Shown here: positions 44,116-54,587 of the stretch, piece by piece
Numbering within the stretch: the stretch's first letter is position 1
Layout: the number at the start of each line of letters is the position of its first letter
NCBI RefSeq assembly: GCF_950295315.1
Contig: NC_080168.1
Location: forward strand, 73,760,553 to 73,824,552
Reading direction: 5' to 3'
From: Erinaceus europaeus
Lineage: Eukaryota; Chordata; Mammalia; Eulipotyphla; Erinaceidae
DNA: 64,000 nt
Program-made: the position numbers and the translations under genes
The notes under the pieces: model-generated
Database searches by the model: none
Told to the model about the DNA's origin: nothing
The model's input: only the letters and a program-made list of their open reading frames with translations

Positions 44116-46026
44116 GGAATCTTCTGTTTTGGAGAAGAAAAATATAGTGTTGGCCACCCCTGGAGGCAGGCATCTTGAGATCTTGACTAGGAGACCACGG
44201 TGCCAGACGGTGTCATAGGCTGCTGTGAGATAAACAAAGACAGCACCCGTCTTTAAATTCTTCTGGAATCCAATTTCAATGTAAGTTGAGAGGGCCAGGG
44301 CTTGTTCGCAGGTAGATCTTCCTGGGTGGAAACCAGCTTGGGCGGGTGATAGGAATTTCTCTGTAAGATGAGAAATACGTGACAGAAGCAGCCTCTCAAG
44401 GAGTTTGTAACACACGGAGAGGAGAGAAATTGGTCTATAGCTAGCGGCCAGTGTTGGGTCTTTCTTTGGTTTCAAAACCGCTATAATCTTCGCACGACAC
44501 CAAACTTTGGGCATAGACTCAGATTCCAAGATGTGGGACAGGAATGAAGCGAGCCACTTCTTTGCCGCGGGACCCAGGTTAAGAATGAGTTCTGGGGTGA
44601 TGTTATCATAGACAGCAGCTGTTCCCGGTTTAACCCTCTTCAAAGCATCTTCCAGTTCAGACAGTGTAAAGGGAGAGAGTTTTGGAGATGGACAAGATAA
44701 CCGGAAGAGGGATGACCACTCATGGGAAATTTCTCTTTTCCAGACTGGGTCGATCTTAGCACGTCCAACTTGAGTTAGGTGACTGGCCACTGAGTTTGGA
44801 GATACGGGAGGATGGGAGATGGGAGGGGGTTGGCTACCGGCACCCAGTCTGTGAAGAAGCTTCCAGGCCTTCCTACTTGAGTGGGTGAAGTTCAGACTTT
44901 CCGTGAGTTGTTGCCAGCGGGCTTGGCGTGCTGCATCCAGAGAGGCAATGAGATGGTCAGCCACATCTGGGTCACCCGACTCATCATACTGCTTTAGTAG
45001 TTGCTCACATTCAGCATCAAGACAAGGCATATAGTTAGCACGTCTCCCACGAGGAATGGATTGGGAAGCTGCTTTGAAGATGGCTTGGCGGAAGCGCCTG
45101 TAGGAATCTTCAGAGGGGATAGAGTTAATTGGAATTTCAGGAATAGATTTGTTGGTAAAATCACTGAACAGACACCAGTTTGCTTTCTGAAAGTTCCATC
45201 TTAGTTTCTCCGAGCACAGAATCAGTGGGAGCTGGAGACCAATGTGGATGATAGCTGGGTGGTGATGACTGTGCGGGAAGATCTTGAGAACTTGTCTCAT
45301 AGTGGGAAAGGCTTGGCTGTTGACTGTGCTAATCCAGCACAGGTCGGGTGACGAGTCTTTATTCCATCTAGCACTGTGAAAAGAGCCTGGCTGTTTGGGA
45401 TTGTATAATAGGGAGAGGTCATTCGCTGAAGCCCAGTCGGCTAAGATAGAGCCGTCAGCACGAGTGGAGGAATATCCCCAGTCTTGGTGATGACTATTAA
45501 AGTCTCCAACGTAAACGGCTGGGTGATTCGGGCTAGGCAGGACCTCGTTATCCCATGAGGCACTGGGAGGCTTATATACGTTGACGAGCTGAATAGTTCC
45601 AATAGTAATGGAGTCGTAGAAGGTCGAAGAGGCCGTGTGGTAAACGTCCACAAGACACGATTTGGTGTAGATGGCTCGGCCGTGTTTAGGATGGAGATTA
45701 TAGCATATTAAATCGAATCCACTGATGGTGAATCGAGCAGCTTCATCGACTGCTATATGTGTTTCTTGTAGGCAGATAACATCTGCCCGATGCTGTATCG
45801 CCAGTTGACCAATAAGAACGCGTTTGGCAAAGGACAGCCCCTCAACATTAAGTTGGAGGACTCGAAGAGAAGGACCAACAGCTTGAAAGCTGTCAGGAGC
45901 TGCTTGTTGCTGGCTTTGAAAGTGACTGGGATCCATGTGGATTCAGTCAGCTAGGAAGGATCGTCAGTTTCCCCAATGAATGGTTACTCACGGGATGCAC
46001 CACGGGAAGGTCAAACCAATGCAACT
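43939..46026 (-). pseudogene. Vingi ORF, endonuclease and RT part (inverted)
   Basis: The long frame starts at ATG 45936 (MDPSHFQSQQ) after a 5' UTR of about 90 bp. Residues 28-34 QLNVEGL, 57-60 QETH, 143-147 VGDFN and 196-199 SPDL are APE endonuclease motifs. The RT domain begins at about residue 430, with YRPISLLSVCYKLLERLL at 500-517 and QAGFHPGRST at 533-542. Motif A reads [14 protein letters not shown] (566-579): the first Asp, the metal-binding one in this family, is Tyr (569). A frameshift at about 44,135-44,175 moves the rest of the RT ([19 protein letters not shown]) into another frame, so the last 75 or so residues of the 671-codon frame are out of phase. Not functional. Confidence 0.92.
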
Positions 46027-46203
46027 GGGTGCATCTAGGTGATAAGTCTAGCAGATGGAGACCTGTCTCAAGTGGCCTCCTCCAGTGCTCTGTTCTGGCT
46101 CCTACGCTATTTAATATTTTCATCAATGACCTCCCAGAAACTTCTTCAAGGAAGTTCATCTACGCCGATGACATCTGCTGTGCAACTCAGGCATCCAAGT
46201 TTG
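46027..46203 (+). repeat. Breakpoint duplication, direct copy (177 bp)
   Basis: Starts at GGGTGCATCTAGG directly after the inverted 5' terminus (CCAATGCAACT on the + strand) and ends at CATCCAAGTTTG. It differs from the inverted copy at 6 of 177 positions. Confidence 0.92.
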
Positions 46204-47188
46204 ACATCCTCGAGGAAACACTCACGAAAGACATGTCTCTGATATCTGATTACTGTAAAAAATGGCGACTAATTCCTAGCACTGCAAAAAACAGTATCAT
46301 CTGTTTTCCATCTACACCATGCCTCGGCCTCGCGTGAGCTTAATGTGCAGCTTGGTGGTACGAGAATCCGGCATGAAGCCCAGCCAGTCTATCTTGGCGT
46401 TACTCTGAATCGCACTCTGTCATTTCACAAACATCTCATAAAATCTGCAGCAAAGGTGGGCGCGAGGAATAACATCATTGCAAGACTGGTCAGCTCCTCA
46501 TGGGCGCGTGAGCGCTCCCACACTACGATCATCATCTCTGGCAAAATGCCATTCCACTGCAGAATACTGTGCCCCACTATGGTTCCGTAGCCCCCATGTC
46601 CACTTGGTTGATTCCAAATTATATTCCTCCATGAGGATAATTTCTGGAACCATCTGTTCCACCCCGGTTCCATGGCTGCCAGTTCTTAGCAACATCGCCC
46701 CGCCAGATATTTGTTGGGATGCGGCATCATCTAAGTTCATTTCCCACGTCTACGATCGACCGGACCTGCCAATATACGCGGATATCTTTGCCCACCCTGC
46801 CCAACACTTGACGTCTCGTCACCCAATCTGGTCCCCTATGCCTACACTGAACTTCTCTGTTCCAGTCTCTTGGAAACAGAGTTGGCAGTCAGCTGAGGTA
46901 AAGAACAAACACCTCATCACAGACCCCTGCAAGCGTCAACCCGGCTTTGACCTAGCACGTTATGACTGGGCCCTCCTCAATTGCTATCAAACAGGCCATG
47001 GCTGGTGCTCCGCTATGTTCCATCGCTGGGGAGCCAGAGACGACCCGAATTGCCCCTGCGGCTACATACAGACTATGACCCACATAGTCAATGACTGCCA
47101 CCTCTCCAGATTCAAAGGAGGTCTTGAAACTTTACATCAGGCTCAACCTGACGCTGTTGACTGGCTACAGAAGAAGGGCAAACGCTAG
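46027..47188 (+). pseudogene. Vingi ORF, RT end and C-terminus (direct)
   Basis: Three frames succeed each other: 46029-46337 ([23 protein letters not shown], then LISDYCKKWRL of the thumb side), 46345-46590 (YLGVTLNRTLSFHKHL, the typical RT motif E-like region) and 46478-47188. At least two frameshifts, near 46,330 and 46,480-46,500, break the ORF. The last frame ends with the Cys/His motif CPCGYIQTMTHIVNDC and then DAVDWLQKKGKR and a stop at 47186-47188. There is virtually no 3' UTR before the (GAA)n tail. Confidence 0.9.
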
Positions 47189-47195
47189 AAGAAGA

Positions 47196-47206
47196 AGTGC
47201 AGCAAT
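47196..47206 (+). repeat. Right TSD of the Vingi element
   Basis: AGTGCAGCAAT, identical to 43928-43938; its first two bases may overlap the GAAG tail. Confidence 0.93.
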
Positions 47207-47258
47207 GTGATGTTCTGAGCAGGATGTTAGATCCACAGACTGTGTTCAAATAGTGGTA

Positions 47259-47750
47259 TGTCGGGCCTTAAAGCCAGCCCCCCCTGCTTTGCTTCATCCT
47301 CCATTGCTGACACTATGGTCTATTTACATAATCATTGTTTTGCCTGAAAGATCCCCACCACCTTATCCCCTCAGGGTATTGCTAATTCCCACCAGTTAAA
47401 AACCATAGCAAGAGTTGCTAATGAGGCTTCCACTTTCCCAGCTTGCCTTTAGGCAAATGCCTCTCTCCATCCTCTTTTCTAGCCATTTGCATTTCTGACT
47501 TGCCACTTTCGGTTTTTACCCTATAAAACCCACTTCTGTTCCTGGTTTCGCTCTCTTTTCTCTCCTGCATCCCAACCTGGAGAAAGGCTGGTGTGCAGAG
47601 TGGGAGGCGGCCATTGTGGTTTGGCACCACGTGGCTTAACCCGCTGTGCTCACACCCGACTTGGGGCACTCCCGTGTGAATAAAGAATTGTATTACCACG
47701 CCACCATGAGTTCCTGGATCCTCTCTCCCACCCGCAATGCTAGCCCAGCA
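47259..47750 (+). mobile_element. Solo LTR, probably class II (ERVK-like)
   Basis: 492 bp beginning TGTCGGGCC and ending TAGCCCAGCA, with the standard TG...CA termini. It has a TATA box (CTATAAAA at 47521-47528) and a polyadenylation signal (AATAAA, 47679-47684), in the right order and spacing for U3-R-U5. A perfect 6-bp TSD, GTGGTA, lies at 47253-47258 and 47751-47756. Six-base duplications are typical of betaretrovirus-like (class II) elements. No internal viral sequence is present, so it arose by LTR-LTR recombination. CpGs and intact signals suggest it is fairly young. Confidence 0.88.
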
Positions 47751-47756
47751 GTGGTA

Positions 47757-48305
47757 TCTTGTGTTTACTTTAAAAATCATTTCTAGTATGAGAGAGAACT
47801 TTGACCTAGAAGAACAGCCCCCAGAGAGCTCAGGAACAGGAATAATGGTCTACGCCATTACATTTTTGGAAAGCAAATGGGATTTTGATGTGAACCCAAA
47901 AAGGGGTCAGACCACACTGACATATATTTTCTGGTTTCTAATCTTACCTTCACTGCCATTATGAACTGAGTTACACAACCCTCTGACCTGAGGTCCAGCA
48001 GTGTGTGCTTTTTATCAGCTCATAGAGTGGTCTCTGCCCAGCATGGCTCCCACCAGGGCTTAGAGAGCAGGGTGCTGCCAGACCTCAAGCTCTGGGCACT
48101 GACACCCAGGCCCCAAGGAGATCTACTCTGAAATAGAATCATGATATCATTGTGGGTCAGTCCAATTGCTCCTCTCATTTAAGTCCTGGATGCTTTAGCA
48201 CTATAATTCAGATTACTGATCTGTGATGCTTTCTGGTAACCTGAATAATACCGTAATGCTAATTAATTGAAAATATTTTTTTCATTGTGTTTATTTTTAA
48301 AGATG
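47757..48305. other. No gene seen
   Basis: No repeat assigned; no coding frame with a recognisable motif. Confidence 0.4.
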
Positions 48306-48309
48306 ACCT

Positions 48310-48675
48310 AACTATTATTAGCCCTTCCAAGGTATTCCAAAAGTATCAAAAATTAAGCAAATTTCCCCAGTACTTTCTGTGAAATCAAACATTATCTTGA
48401 TACCAAAAGGTGACAGTAACTTTACAAAAAAAGACAACTTATAGGACAATATTCTGGATGAATGTAAATGCTAAGATCCTTAATAAAAATCTTAGCAAAA
48501 CGATTCAACAGTACAGTAAAATGTGCATCATGGCTGTGGAATTTATCCTACATATTCAAGGATAATTCAGAATATAAGAATGAATTCATGTAATACAGCA
48601 AATCCATGAAAGGAAAGCCAAAATTCACATGCTTGCTTCGATAGATACAGAGAAAACATTTTACAAGATTTAGCT
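48310..48675 (+). mobile_element. L1 ORF2 RT-domain fragment, sense
   Basis: Landmarks of the ORF2 RT region are seen in order: TTCTGTGAAATCAAACATTA and TTGATACCAAAAGG; then AATGCTAAGATCCTTAATAA; then GATACAGAGAAAACATTTTA (the DAEKAF-type motif). Many stops. Confidence 0.75.
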
Positions 48676-48679
48676 TCCT

Positions 48680-49131
48680 TCTAGGACCCTACCCCACTAA
48701 GGAAAGATAGAAACAGGCGGGAGGTATGTATTGATATGCCAGTACCCATGTCCAGCAGAGAAGCAATTACAGAAACCAGAACTTCTACCTTCTGTACCCC
48801 CCCCCAAATTGGCCCATATTCCTAGAGGAGGAGAAATGTTAGGAGAAGATGACTAAAGGGCTCTGAAACCCAATTCCAACAGGGCCCAGAGAGAGGAAAG
48901 GGAAAAAGGAAAGACATTTGGAAGTAATAATAGGTATAGGTATAGGTATAGGTATGACATAAAAGTGATGACAGTACTATAGACAAATTATATATATGTC
49001 AACCCATATCTGTGACCTTGAGAGAACTACTGCAGTTTCCAGTGGAGGGAATGGGGACACAGAACTCTGGTGGTGGGAACACTGTGGATTTGTACCCCCA
49101 TAAATTTGTAAACCATTAATGAAAAAAAAAG
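48680..49131 (+). mobile_element. L1 3' UTR, sense
   Basis: AAGGAAAGATAGAAACAGGC, AGAAGCAATTACAGAAACCAG, then a purine-rich part and GGACACAGAACTCTGGTGG, ending in an A-run at 49122-49131. It contains a short (ATAGGT)n repeat at about 48932-48956. It abuts the ORF2 fragment directly, so this is either an internally deleted L1 or two insertions. Confidence 0.8.
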
Positions 49132-49149
49132 ATTTAGATTCCATTTATG

Positions 49150-49700
49150 ATTTAAATTTATTTACTTATTTATTGGGTAGAGATAGAGAGAAATTTATTG
49201 GATCAAGATAGAGAGAAATCAACAGGAAAGAGGGAAGTAGGGAGGGAGAGAGAAAGAAAGATAGCTGCCAGAGTTGGGCGGTAGCACAGCGGGTTAACTG
49301 CACATGGCGCAAAACACAAGGACTGGCATGAGGATTCCAGTTTGAGCCCCCGGCTCCCCACCTGCAGGGGGGGTCGCTTCACAGGCAGTGAAGCAGGTCT
49401 GCAGGTGTCTATCTTTCGCTCCTCCTCTCTGTCTTCCCCTCCTCTCTCCATTTCTCTCTGTCCTATCCAACAACGATGACATCAACAACAACAACTACAA
49501 CAACAATAAAAACAACAAAGGCAACAAAAAGGAAATAAATAAATATTAAAAAAATATTTTAAAAAAGAAAGATAGTTGCAGTACTGCTTCGCTACTCATA
49601 AAGTCTCCCCCTTGCAGGTAGGTGCCAGGGTCTTAAACCTGGGTCCTTGTACATAGTAACACACACACGTAACTAGCTGTGCCAGCACCTGGTCCCTACA
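49150..49700 (-). mobile_element. Old type A SINE split by a younger one
   Basis: Left part 49150-49268 (TTTATTGGGTAGAGATAGAG, purine segment) and right part 49564-49700 (GTTGCAGTACTGCTTCGC, GGGTCTTAAACCTGGGTCC, CAGCACCTGGTCCC) form one antisense SINE. Confidence 0.85.
49269..49563 (+). mobile_element. Young type A SINE nested in an old one
   Basis: GTAGCACAGCGGGTTAACTG (A box), GGCATGAGGATTCCAG, pyrimidine segment, (AAC)n and an AAATAAATATTAAAAAAAT tail. The TSD AAAGAAAGATAGCTGC (about 49253-49268) recurs at 49564-49579 with one mismatch. Confidence 0.92.
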
Positions 49701-49990
49701 ATTTTTAGTATTTTTCTAAAATACTAATAAGAAGTAATCTTCCCCAACTTAGTAAAAGTCACACACAATAAACCCATAGCTAACATCATACGCAGTGGTG
49801 AGAAATTGAATCCTAACCATAACAATTAGGCAAGAAAAAGGAAATATAAGAAATACCTATTAGAAAAGAAGAAATGAGACTAGCCCTGTTTGCAGGTGAC
49901 TTGATGATATACATGAAAGCCCTAAAGATCTTTTATAAATAATATCATCAACTGACAGTTTACAAAATTATTATGCAAAGTAGTGACTTT
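49701..49990 (+). mobile_element. Possible worn L1 ORF2 remnant
   Basis: CACACACAATAAACCCATAGCTAACATCATA, AGACTAGCCCTGTTTGCAGG and TGACTTGATGATATACATG match the ORF2 RT core order (the segment around the F-A-D-D box) in the sense direction. Confidence 0.6.
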
Positions 49991-50195
49991 CTTTTTTTTT
50001 TTTTTTTTGCCTGCATGATTATTGCTGCCTGAAACAGATTCTTCTTCCAAAAATTCTCTCACCCCCCATTTGCTTGTATTATTCTTTTTAATTATTACCA
50101 GGGTTATCACTGGAGTGCTATGCAGTACCTGCACAGCAAATCCACCACTCCTGGTAGCCTTTCCCCCTTTTTCTAGCCCCCTCTGTATTTTTTTT
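49991..50195 (-). mobile_element. Type A SINE 3' module pieces
   Basis: T-run, then GCCTGCATGATTATTGCTGCC and, from 50098, CCAGGGTTATCACTGGAG...CCACCACTCCTGGTAGCC. Only the 3' modules are present. Confidence 0.65.
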
Positions 50196-50204
50196 GTTTG
50201 TTTT

Positions 50205-50535
50205 TTGTTTTTGCCTCTAGGGTTATCACTGAGGCTCGGTGCCTGCACTGTGAATCCACTGCTCCTGGAGGCCATTTTTCCCATTTTGTTGCCCTTGTTG
50301 TTGTTATTGTTTCCATTGCTGTCGTTATTGTTGGATAGGACAGAGAGAAATTGAGAGAGGAAGGGAAGACAGAAAGGGGGAAAGAAAGAGAGACATTTGC
50401 AAAACTGATTCACCTCCCATGAAGAAACCCTCTGCAGGTGGGGAGTGGGGGCAGGTGGGGGGGGGCTGGAACAGGGGTCATTATACTGGTCCTTGCACCA
50501 TGTGTGCTTAACTAGCTGGCTACCACCGGACCCTC
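50205..50535 (-). mobile_element. Type A SINE, long 3' module
   Basis: GCCTCTAGGGTTATCACTGA, CATTTTGTTGCCCTTGTTG, purine segment, CTGCAGGTGGGGAGTGGGGG and a degenerate box region. Confidence 0.88.
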
Positions 50536-50536
50536 T

Positions 50537-50742
50537 CCCTTTTCTTTTGTTTGATAGAACACAGAGAAATTGAGAGGGAGGGAATAGAGAGAGAGAAACA
50601 CACAGAGAGAGAGCCCCTTGTGGTATGAAGCATTTATTTTTACCACTTATGACACTTTCCCTCTACAGGTGGGGGACCAGGTATTTGAACCCAGGTCCTT
50701 GTATGTAAGGTGTATGCTCAACCAGGTGCAATGCTGTCTAGC
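50537..50742 (-). mobile_element. Type A SINE, old
   Basis: GATAGAACACAGAGAAATTG, (GA)n purine segment, CTCTACAGGTGGGGGACC, ATTTGAACCCAGGTCC and CAACCAGGTGCAATGC. Confidence 0.8.
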
Positions 50743-51037
50743 CTCTCTCTTGATTTCTTCTACACTAGAAGTGAATTCTGAGAGACAGAGACACACACAG
50801 TGAGAATTATGCATGTAAGTTCTTTGAAATCTTTTACTTTTGTAATGAAAGAGCCCAGGGTATTCATTACATCCCTGCAAGTGAATGAACAATACGAATG
50901 TATATAAACGAGCAATGTCTCTTCTGCCCCCTGTGCAGTACTCTGTTGGACTGCTGCTAGTTTAGCTTTCCTTGTGTACATTACTGGTGATAAGTGAATA
51001 TGAACTTAGTTATCCATTGCATACCGCCTTTAAGGAA

Positions 51038-52052
51038 TTAAAAAAAAATTTTTTTATTTATAAAAAGGAAACACCGACAAAAAACATAGGATAAAAGGGA
51101 TATAACTCCACACAATTCCCGCCATCAGAACTCCATATCTCATCCCCTCCCCTGATAGCTTTCCTATTCTTTAACCCTCTGGGAGTATGGACCCAGGGTC
51201 ACTATAGGGTGCAGAAGGTGGAATGTCTGGCTTCTGTAATTACTTCCCCACTGAACATGGGTGTTGACATGTTGATCCATACTCAGCCTGTCTCTCTCTT
51301 TCCCTAGTGGGCAGGGTTCTGGGGAAGTGGGGCTCCAGGAAAATTGGTAGGGTCGTCTGTCTAGGGAAGTCTGGTTGGCATCATGCTAGCATCTGGAACC
51401 TGGTGGCTGAAAAAAGAGTTAACATATAGAGCCAAATAAACTGTTGACTAATCATGAACCTAAAGGCTGGATTAGTGCAGATGAAGAGTTGGGGGGGGTC
51501 TCCATTTTGTAGACAGTTAGTAGTCCTATTTTAGTTATATTCCAAAGATCCCATGACTATACTAGTTTTTTTTTTTTCCTGAGCCTGAAATCTGATATAC
51601 AGGTGGATCCAAGTTATTGTCTGGGGAGATGATGTCATGGCTGGAAAAATAGCTAGAAAGCTGGATCAGGGAAGAGAGTAGCTTCCAAATGAGGGAAAGG
51701 TTATAAATATTGTTGACTATAAGCTTCACTGATTTGATATGATCTGGGGCCCATATTCAGCTTAGGAGCCTAAGTGATCTCTGCATCCCTGTAGATCTGA
51801 GCTCACATTCTGTGGTCATGAGTAGGAATGTTCCAAGCTGCCCCAATTTCAGGACCCATCTTCTTCAGGTGGAACACAGAGTATGTTGTCCAGCCTCCCT
51901 TTGGAGGATGGAACATTCTCTACCTTTGCTGATCCAAGTTGAGGACAAGGTCCTATGGGGGCCACAAAGAGGTCTATTGTTTTGTTTCTGATAGAGACGA
52001 CCAGTAACAATGGAGAGAGGGATCTATTTGAGGTCTAGGCTCATCATGTCTG
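51038..52052 (-). mobile_element. 5'-truncated L1 3' UTR, antisense, with TSD
   Basis: ATTTATAAAAAGGAAACACC start, ACTTCCCCACTGAACATGG, GTCTGATATACAGGTGG and CCTCCCTTTGGAGGATGG. The TSD TTTAAGGAA lies at 51029-51037 and 52053-52061. It keeps the central UTR segment missing from 536-1458. Confidence 0.87.
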
Positions 52053-52061
52053 TTTAAGGAA

Positions 52062-53765
52062 ATTTAAAACTATAACCACCAAAGGTGAGGATCACTGGAA
52101 ACTATGAGTGAGGTGTAGAAGGACCAAATGTGGGAAGAGAAACTATGACTCCAAAATTTTGGACCATGACAATTAAAAAAAAAAAAAGAAAAATGATATC
52201 AGCAAATGTGGTGATTCTCTACAACAGTTAAAATTCCTGTCCTGTATGTCAACCAAAGGGAATTTTGTCAGAAGGAATATCACACAATAATGTACACGTA
52301 CTTTGAGATTTCGATGTTTTTAAAAATAGCAATTGAAAAAAAAGCACATGGAGTCATACATTCCAATTTGCCTGTAACTAATCTTGGTGACTGAACAAGT
52401 GATCATTTTGCCATATTGCCTTGGTGAACACCCATATTATTTTATACTTACTGTACACCATGTTTCTCAGATTTAACCTAGGAGTAATTAAACAAAGCTG
52501 ACCTTTTAAAACATCTTGAGGTACTTGGAAGTTTCCTGAACAAAACTAAACAACTAAACAGACAAACAAAACACACACAAAAAAAAACCAGAGGAAAGTT
52601 AGTGAGTGGTGCATTTTTAACAGTTTTCCTCTAAATGAGGACTTCATGGAAGAGCTAAAGAAAGAAAGAAAGCTATAACTTCTCTCTTCCGTGGATGAAC
52701 TGAAGCAGAGCATGCGAACAGCTAATTTTCCGGATTTTGATGGAGGAGTGCTCCTTCTAGGACCTGCTTTATAAAACATTTCCAATACTCTGGCAGGAGC
52801 ATTGACTTTTCATTAGCTGATGCTTGCAATTATTCTCTTTACTTCTTCTGAGCAATAGTCTATTGAATGCAAACATTGGATAAATAAACAAATCAGGCAG
52901 AACCTCATAGAAAATTACCAGTTCACTCTAATGAAAGGGAGGGTAAGCAGCCAGGCCTCTTGTATGTTTCTATTTGAATTTTATGGAAATTTTTTAGGTG
53001 TGGGAATTCAGTATCTGTAAATGATAGGATCGTTTATCCTTTGAACTTAGCTGCATGTGTAGCAGCTGTAGAAAGAGGTGAAGACAGTGGATAAGGAGTT
53101 ACTCATCCATGCAAATTCATCTCACTGTATATTTTACTGTACGTTTCAGAAGTACCTCAGATGGATGCTGACATATGTAAGACTGCTTGTAAACATGAGG
53201 GTGGATAAGGAAGCAAGAGGGATCCTACCGTGATTTCCATACAATCTGCAAGTCTGTTGGAAAACTCATGCTCTCATTAACTCCCATCACCCAGAAGTGG
53301 TCTGAAAGGGATGTGGTTTGGAAGCTATCTTGTTTACCCTGGAAGAAATAGTGTTTTCTTTGATCTTCTACTCCTGCGATATTTGCAGCATTAGGCAAAT
53401 GTCTCTTCTTATTTCTCTAGTTAGATTTTCCCCCCTCTGGAGAAACTGATTATCCATACTCTGAGGAACATAATAGATGAGGAGCACATTTCTGTTCAGA
53501 GATTTTTCCCAATGCCATAGCATCTTCCACTTTTAATATTCAGTTAGTAATCCCTGACTACTGAGTTGAAGATTATAAATAAAACAAATTTTGGTCAGAT
53601 GTCCATAATCTGGACTCTAATCTGCCTTCTTTCCCCTTTTCCTTACTTACTTTTAAGGAAATGCATTTTGAATAAGTGACTGTACTAAAGGGTGTGTTGG
53701 AAACTGGGGAAAAGAGCAGATTTCAGTTTATCAGATCTATTATCACTTTATAAAAGCCAGGGTCC
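52062..53765. other. Longest repeat-poor stretch, no gene seen
   Basis: About 1.7 kb with no SINE or L1 landmark. Short frames only; no splice or codon pattern I can defend. Confidence 0.45.
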
Positions 53766-53767
53766 CA

Positions 53768-54005
53768 GGGGACAGGAAGTGACACATCTGGTTAAGTGCA
53801 CACACTACAGTGCACAAGGACCCAGGTTCAAGCCCCTGGTCCCCACCTGAAGGGGGAAAGTTTCACAAGTGGTGAAGCAGGGCTGCAGGTATCTCTCTGT
53901 CTCTCTCCCTAGCCTCTCCTCTCCTCTCAATTTCTCTCTATCTCTGTCCAGTGGTGGTAGTAGTAGTAATAGCAGTAGTAGTGGTAGTGGTAGTAGTAGT
54001 AATGA
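53768..54005 (+). mobile_element. Type A SINE with (GTA)n tail
   Basis: GGAAGTGACACATCTGGTTA, GGTTCAAGCCCCTGG (B box), CACAAGTGGTGAAGCAGGG, pyrimidine segment, then a GTAGTAGTAG trinucleotide repeat (53950-54003) in place of the usual linker. Confidence 0.85.
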
Positions 54006-54214
54006 ATAAGTTACTATAAAAGCCAAGGTCCCTGTCCATGGAACTGATAATATAAGGGTGACAGTGCTAATGCAGAGAGATGTATGACATAGATGGAAAA
54101 CTAGATAGCAGTAATTTGCAAAAGAGATATCCTTCCATCAAAGTTGTAAACACCACCCCTATCACCACCAACCACCATTGTTGTCACTGACACTTTCATC
54201 ACTACCTTTTCTTT
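54006..54214. other. No gene seen
   Basis: Short spacer with no assigned repeat. Confidence 0.4.
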
Positions 54215-54371
54215 CTTTCTTTACTTTTCATTTATTTATCTGTTTGCCTTCAGGGTTATCGCTGGGGCTCAGTGTTTGAATTTTAAAAAGCCACTGCTCC
54301 TGTGGCCATTTTTTTAAAAAAAAATTTTTTTTCTTGGATAGAACAGAGAGAAATTGAGAGGGAAGGGGAAA

Positions 54372-54411
<40 letters not shown>

Positions 54412-54545
54412 GGAGAGAGACACCTGCAGACCTGCTTTATCATTTGTTCAGCGACACTGCTGGTAGTAAGCTGGGGTCTTGAACTGGGACCCTAACATAG
54501 GTTTCTTGTTACCTAGTACAATTAACCTGGTTCACCACCACCCAA
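54215..54545 (-). mobile_element. Type A SINE with (GATA)n
   Basis: Antisense 3' module (GGGTTATCGCTGGGGCTC, CCACTGCTCCTGTGGCC), purine segment containing (ATAG)n at 54371-54411, GACACCTGCAGACCTGC and the degenerate box end CACCACCACCC. Confidence 0.87.
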
Positions 54546-54587
54546 CCCCCATCACCACTTTTAATTAACATAGCCACCTCCACTCCT

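Larger units (their letters stand above)
43939..47195 (+). mobile_element. Vingi-clade non-LTR retrotransposon with 5' inversion
   Basis: A single insertion on the + strand with a short (GAA)n tail directly after the ORF stop. The first 2088 bp (43939-46026) are the element's 5' part in inverted orientation; 46027-47195 is the 3' part in direct orientation. Element bases repeated at the breakpoint (177 bp) occur once in each part, which gives about 3.08 kb for the intact element. The encoded protein has an APE endonuclease and a reverse transcriptase, with a C-terminal Cys/His motif and no visible RNase H. That matches the hedgehog Vingi family described as sister to Ingi and lacking RNase H. 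Its G+C is higher than the flanks. It is much less decayed than the L1s around it. Confidence 0.92.

Noticed and set aside
43921..45936. 671-codon frame as an intact host or viral gene
   Set aside because: It is the inverted 5' part of a Vingi element. The last 75 or so residues are out of frame after a frameshift, motif A is mutated, and the rest of the protein lies on the other strand after the breakpoint.
43939..47195. Two separate Vingi insertions facing each other
   Set aside because: Only one TSD pair exists, at the outer edges. There is no tail at the inner junction, and the 5' terminus of the inverted part sits exactly there. One twin-primed insertion explains all of this.
53940..54010. 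CRISPR or other spaced repeat array
   Set aside because: Simple trinucleotide SINE tail in a mammalian genome; no spacer structure.
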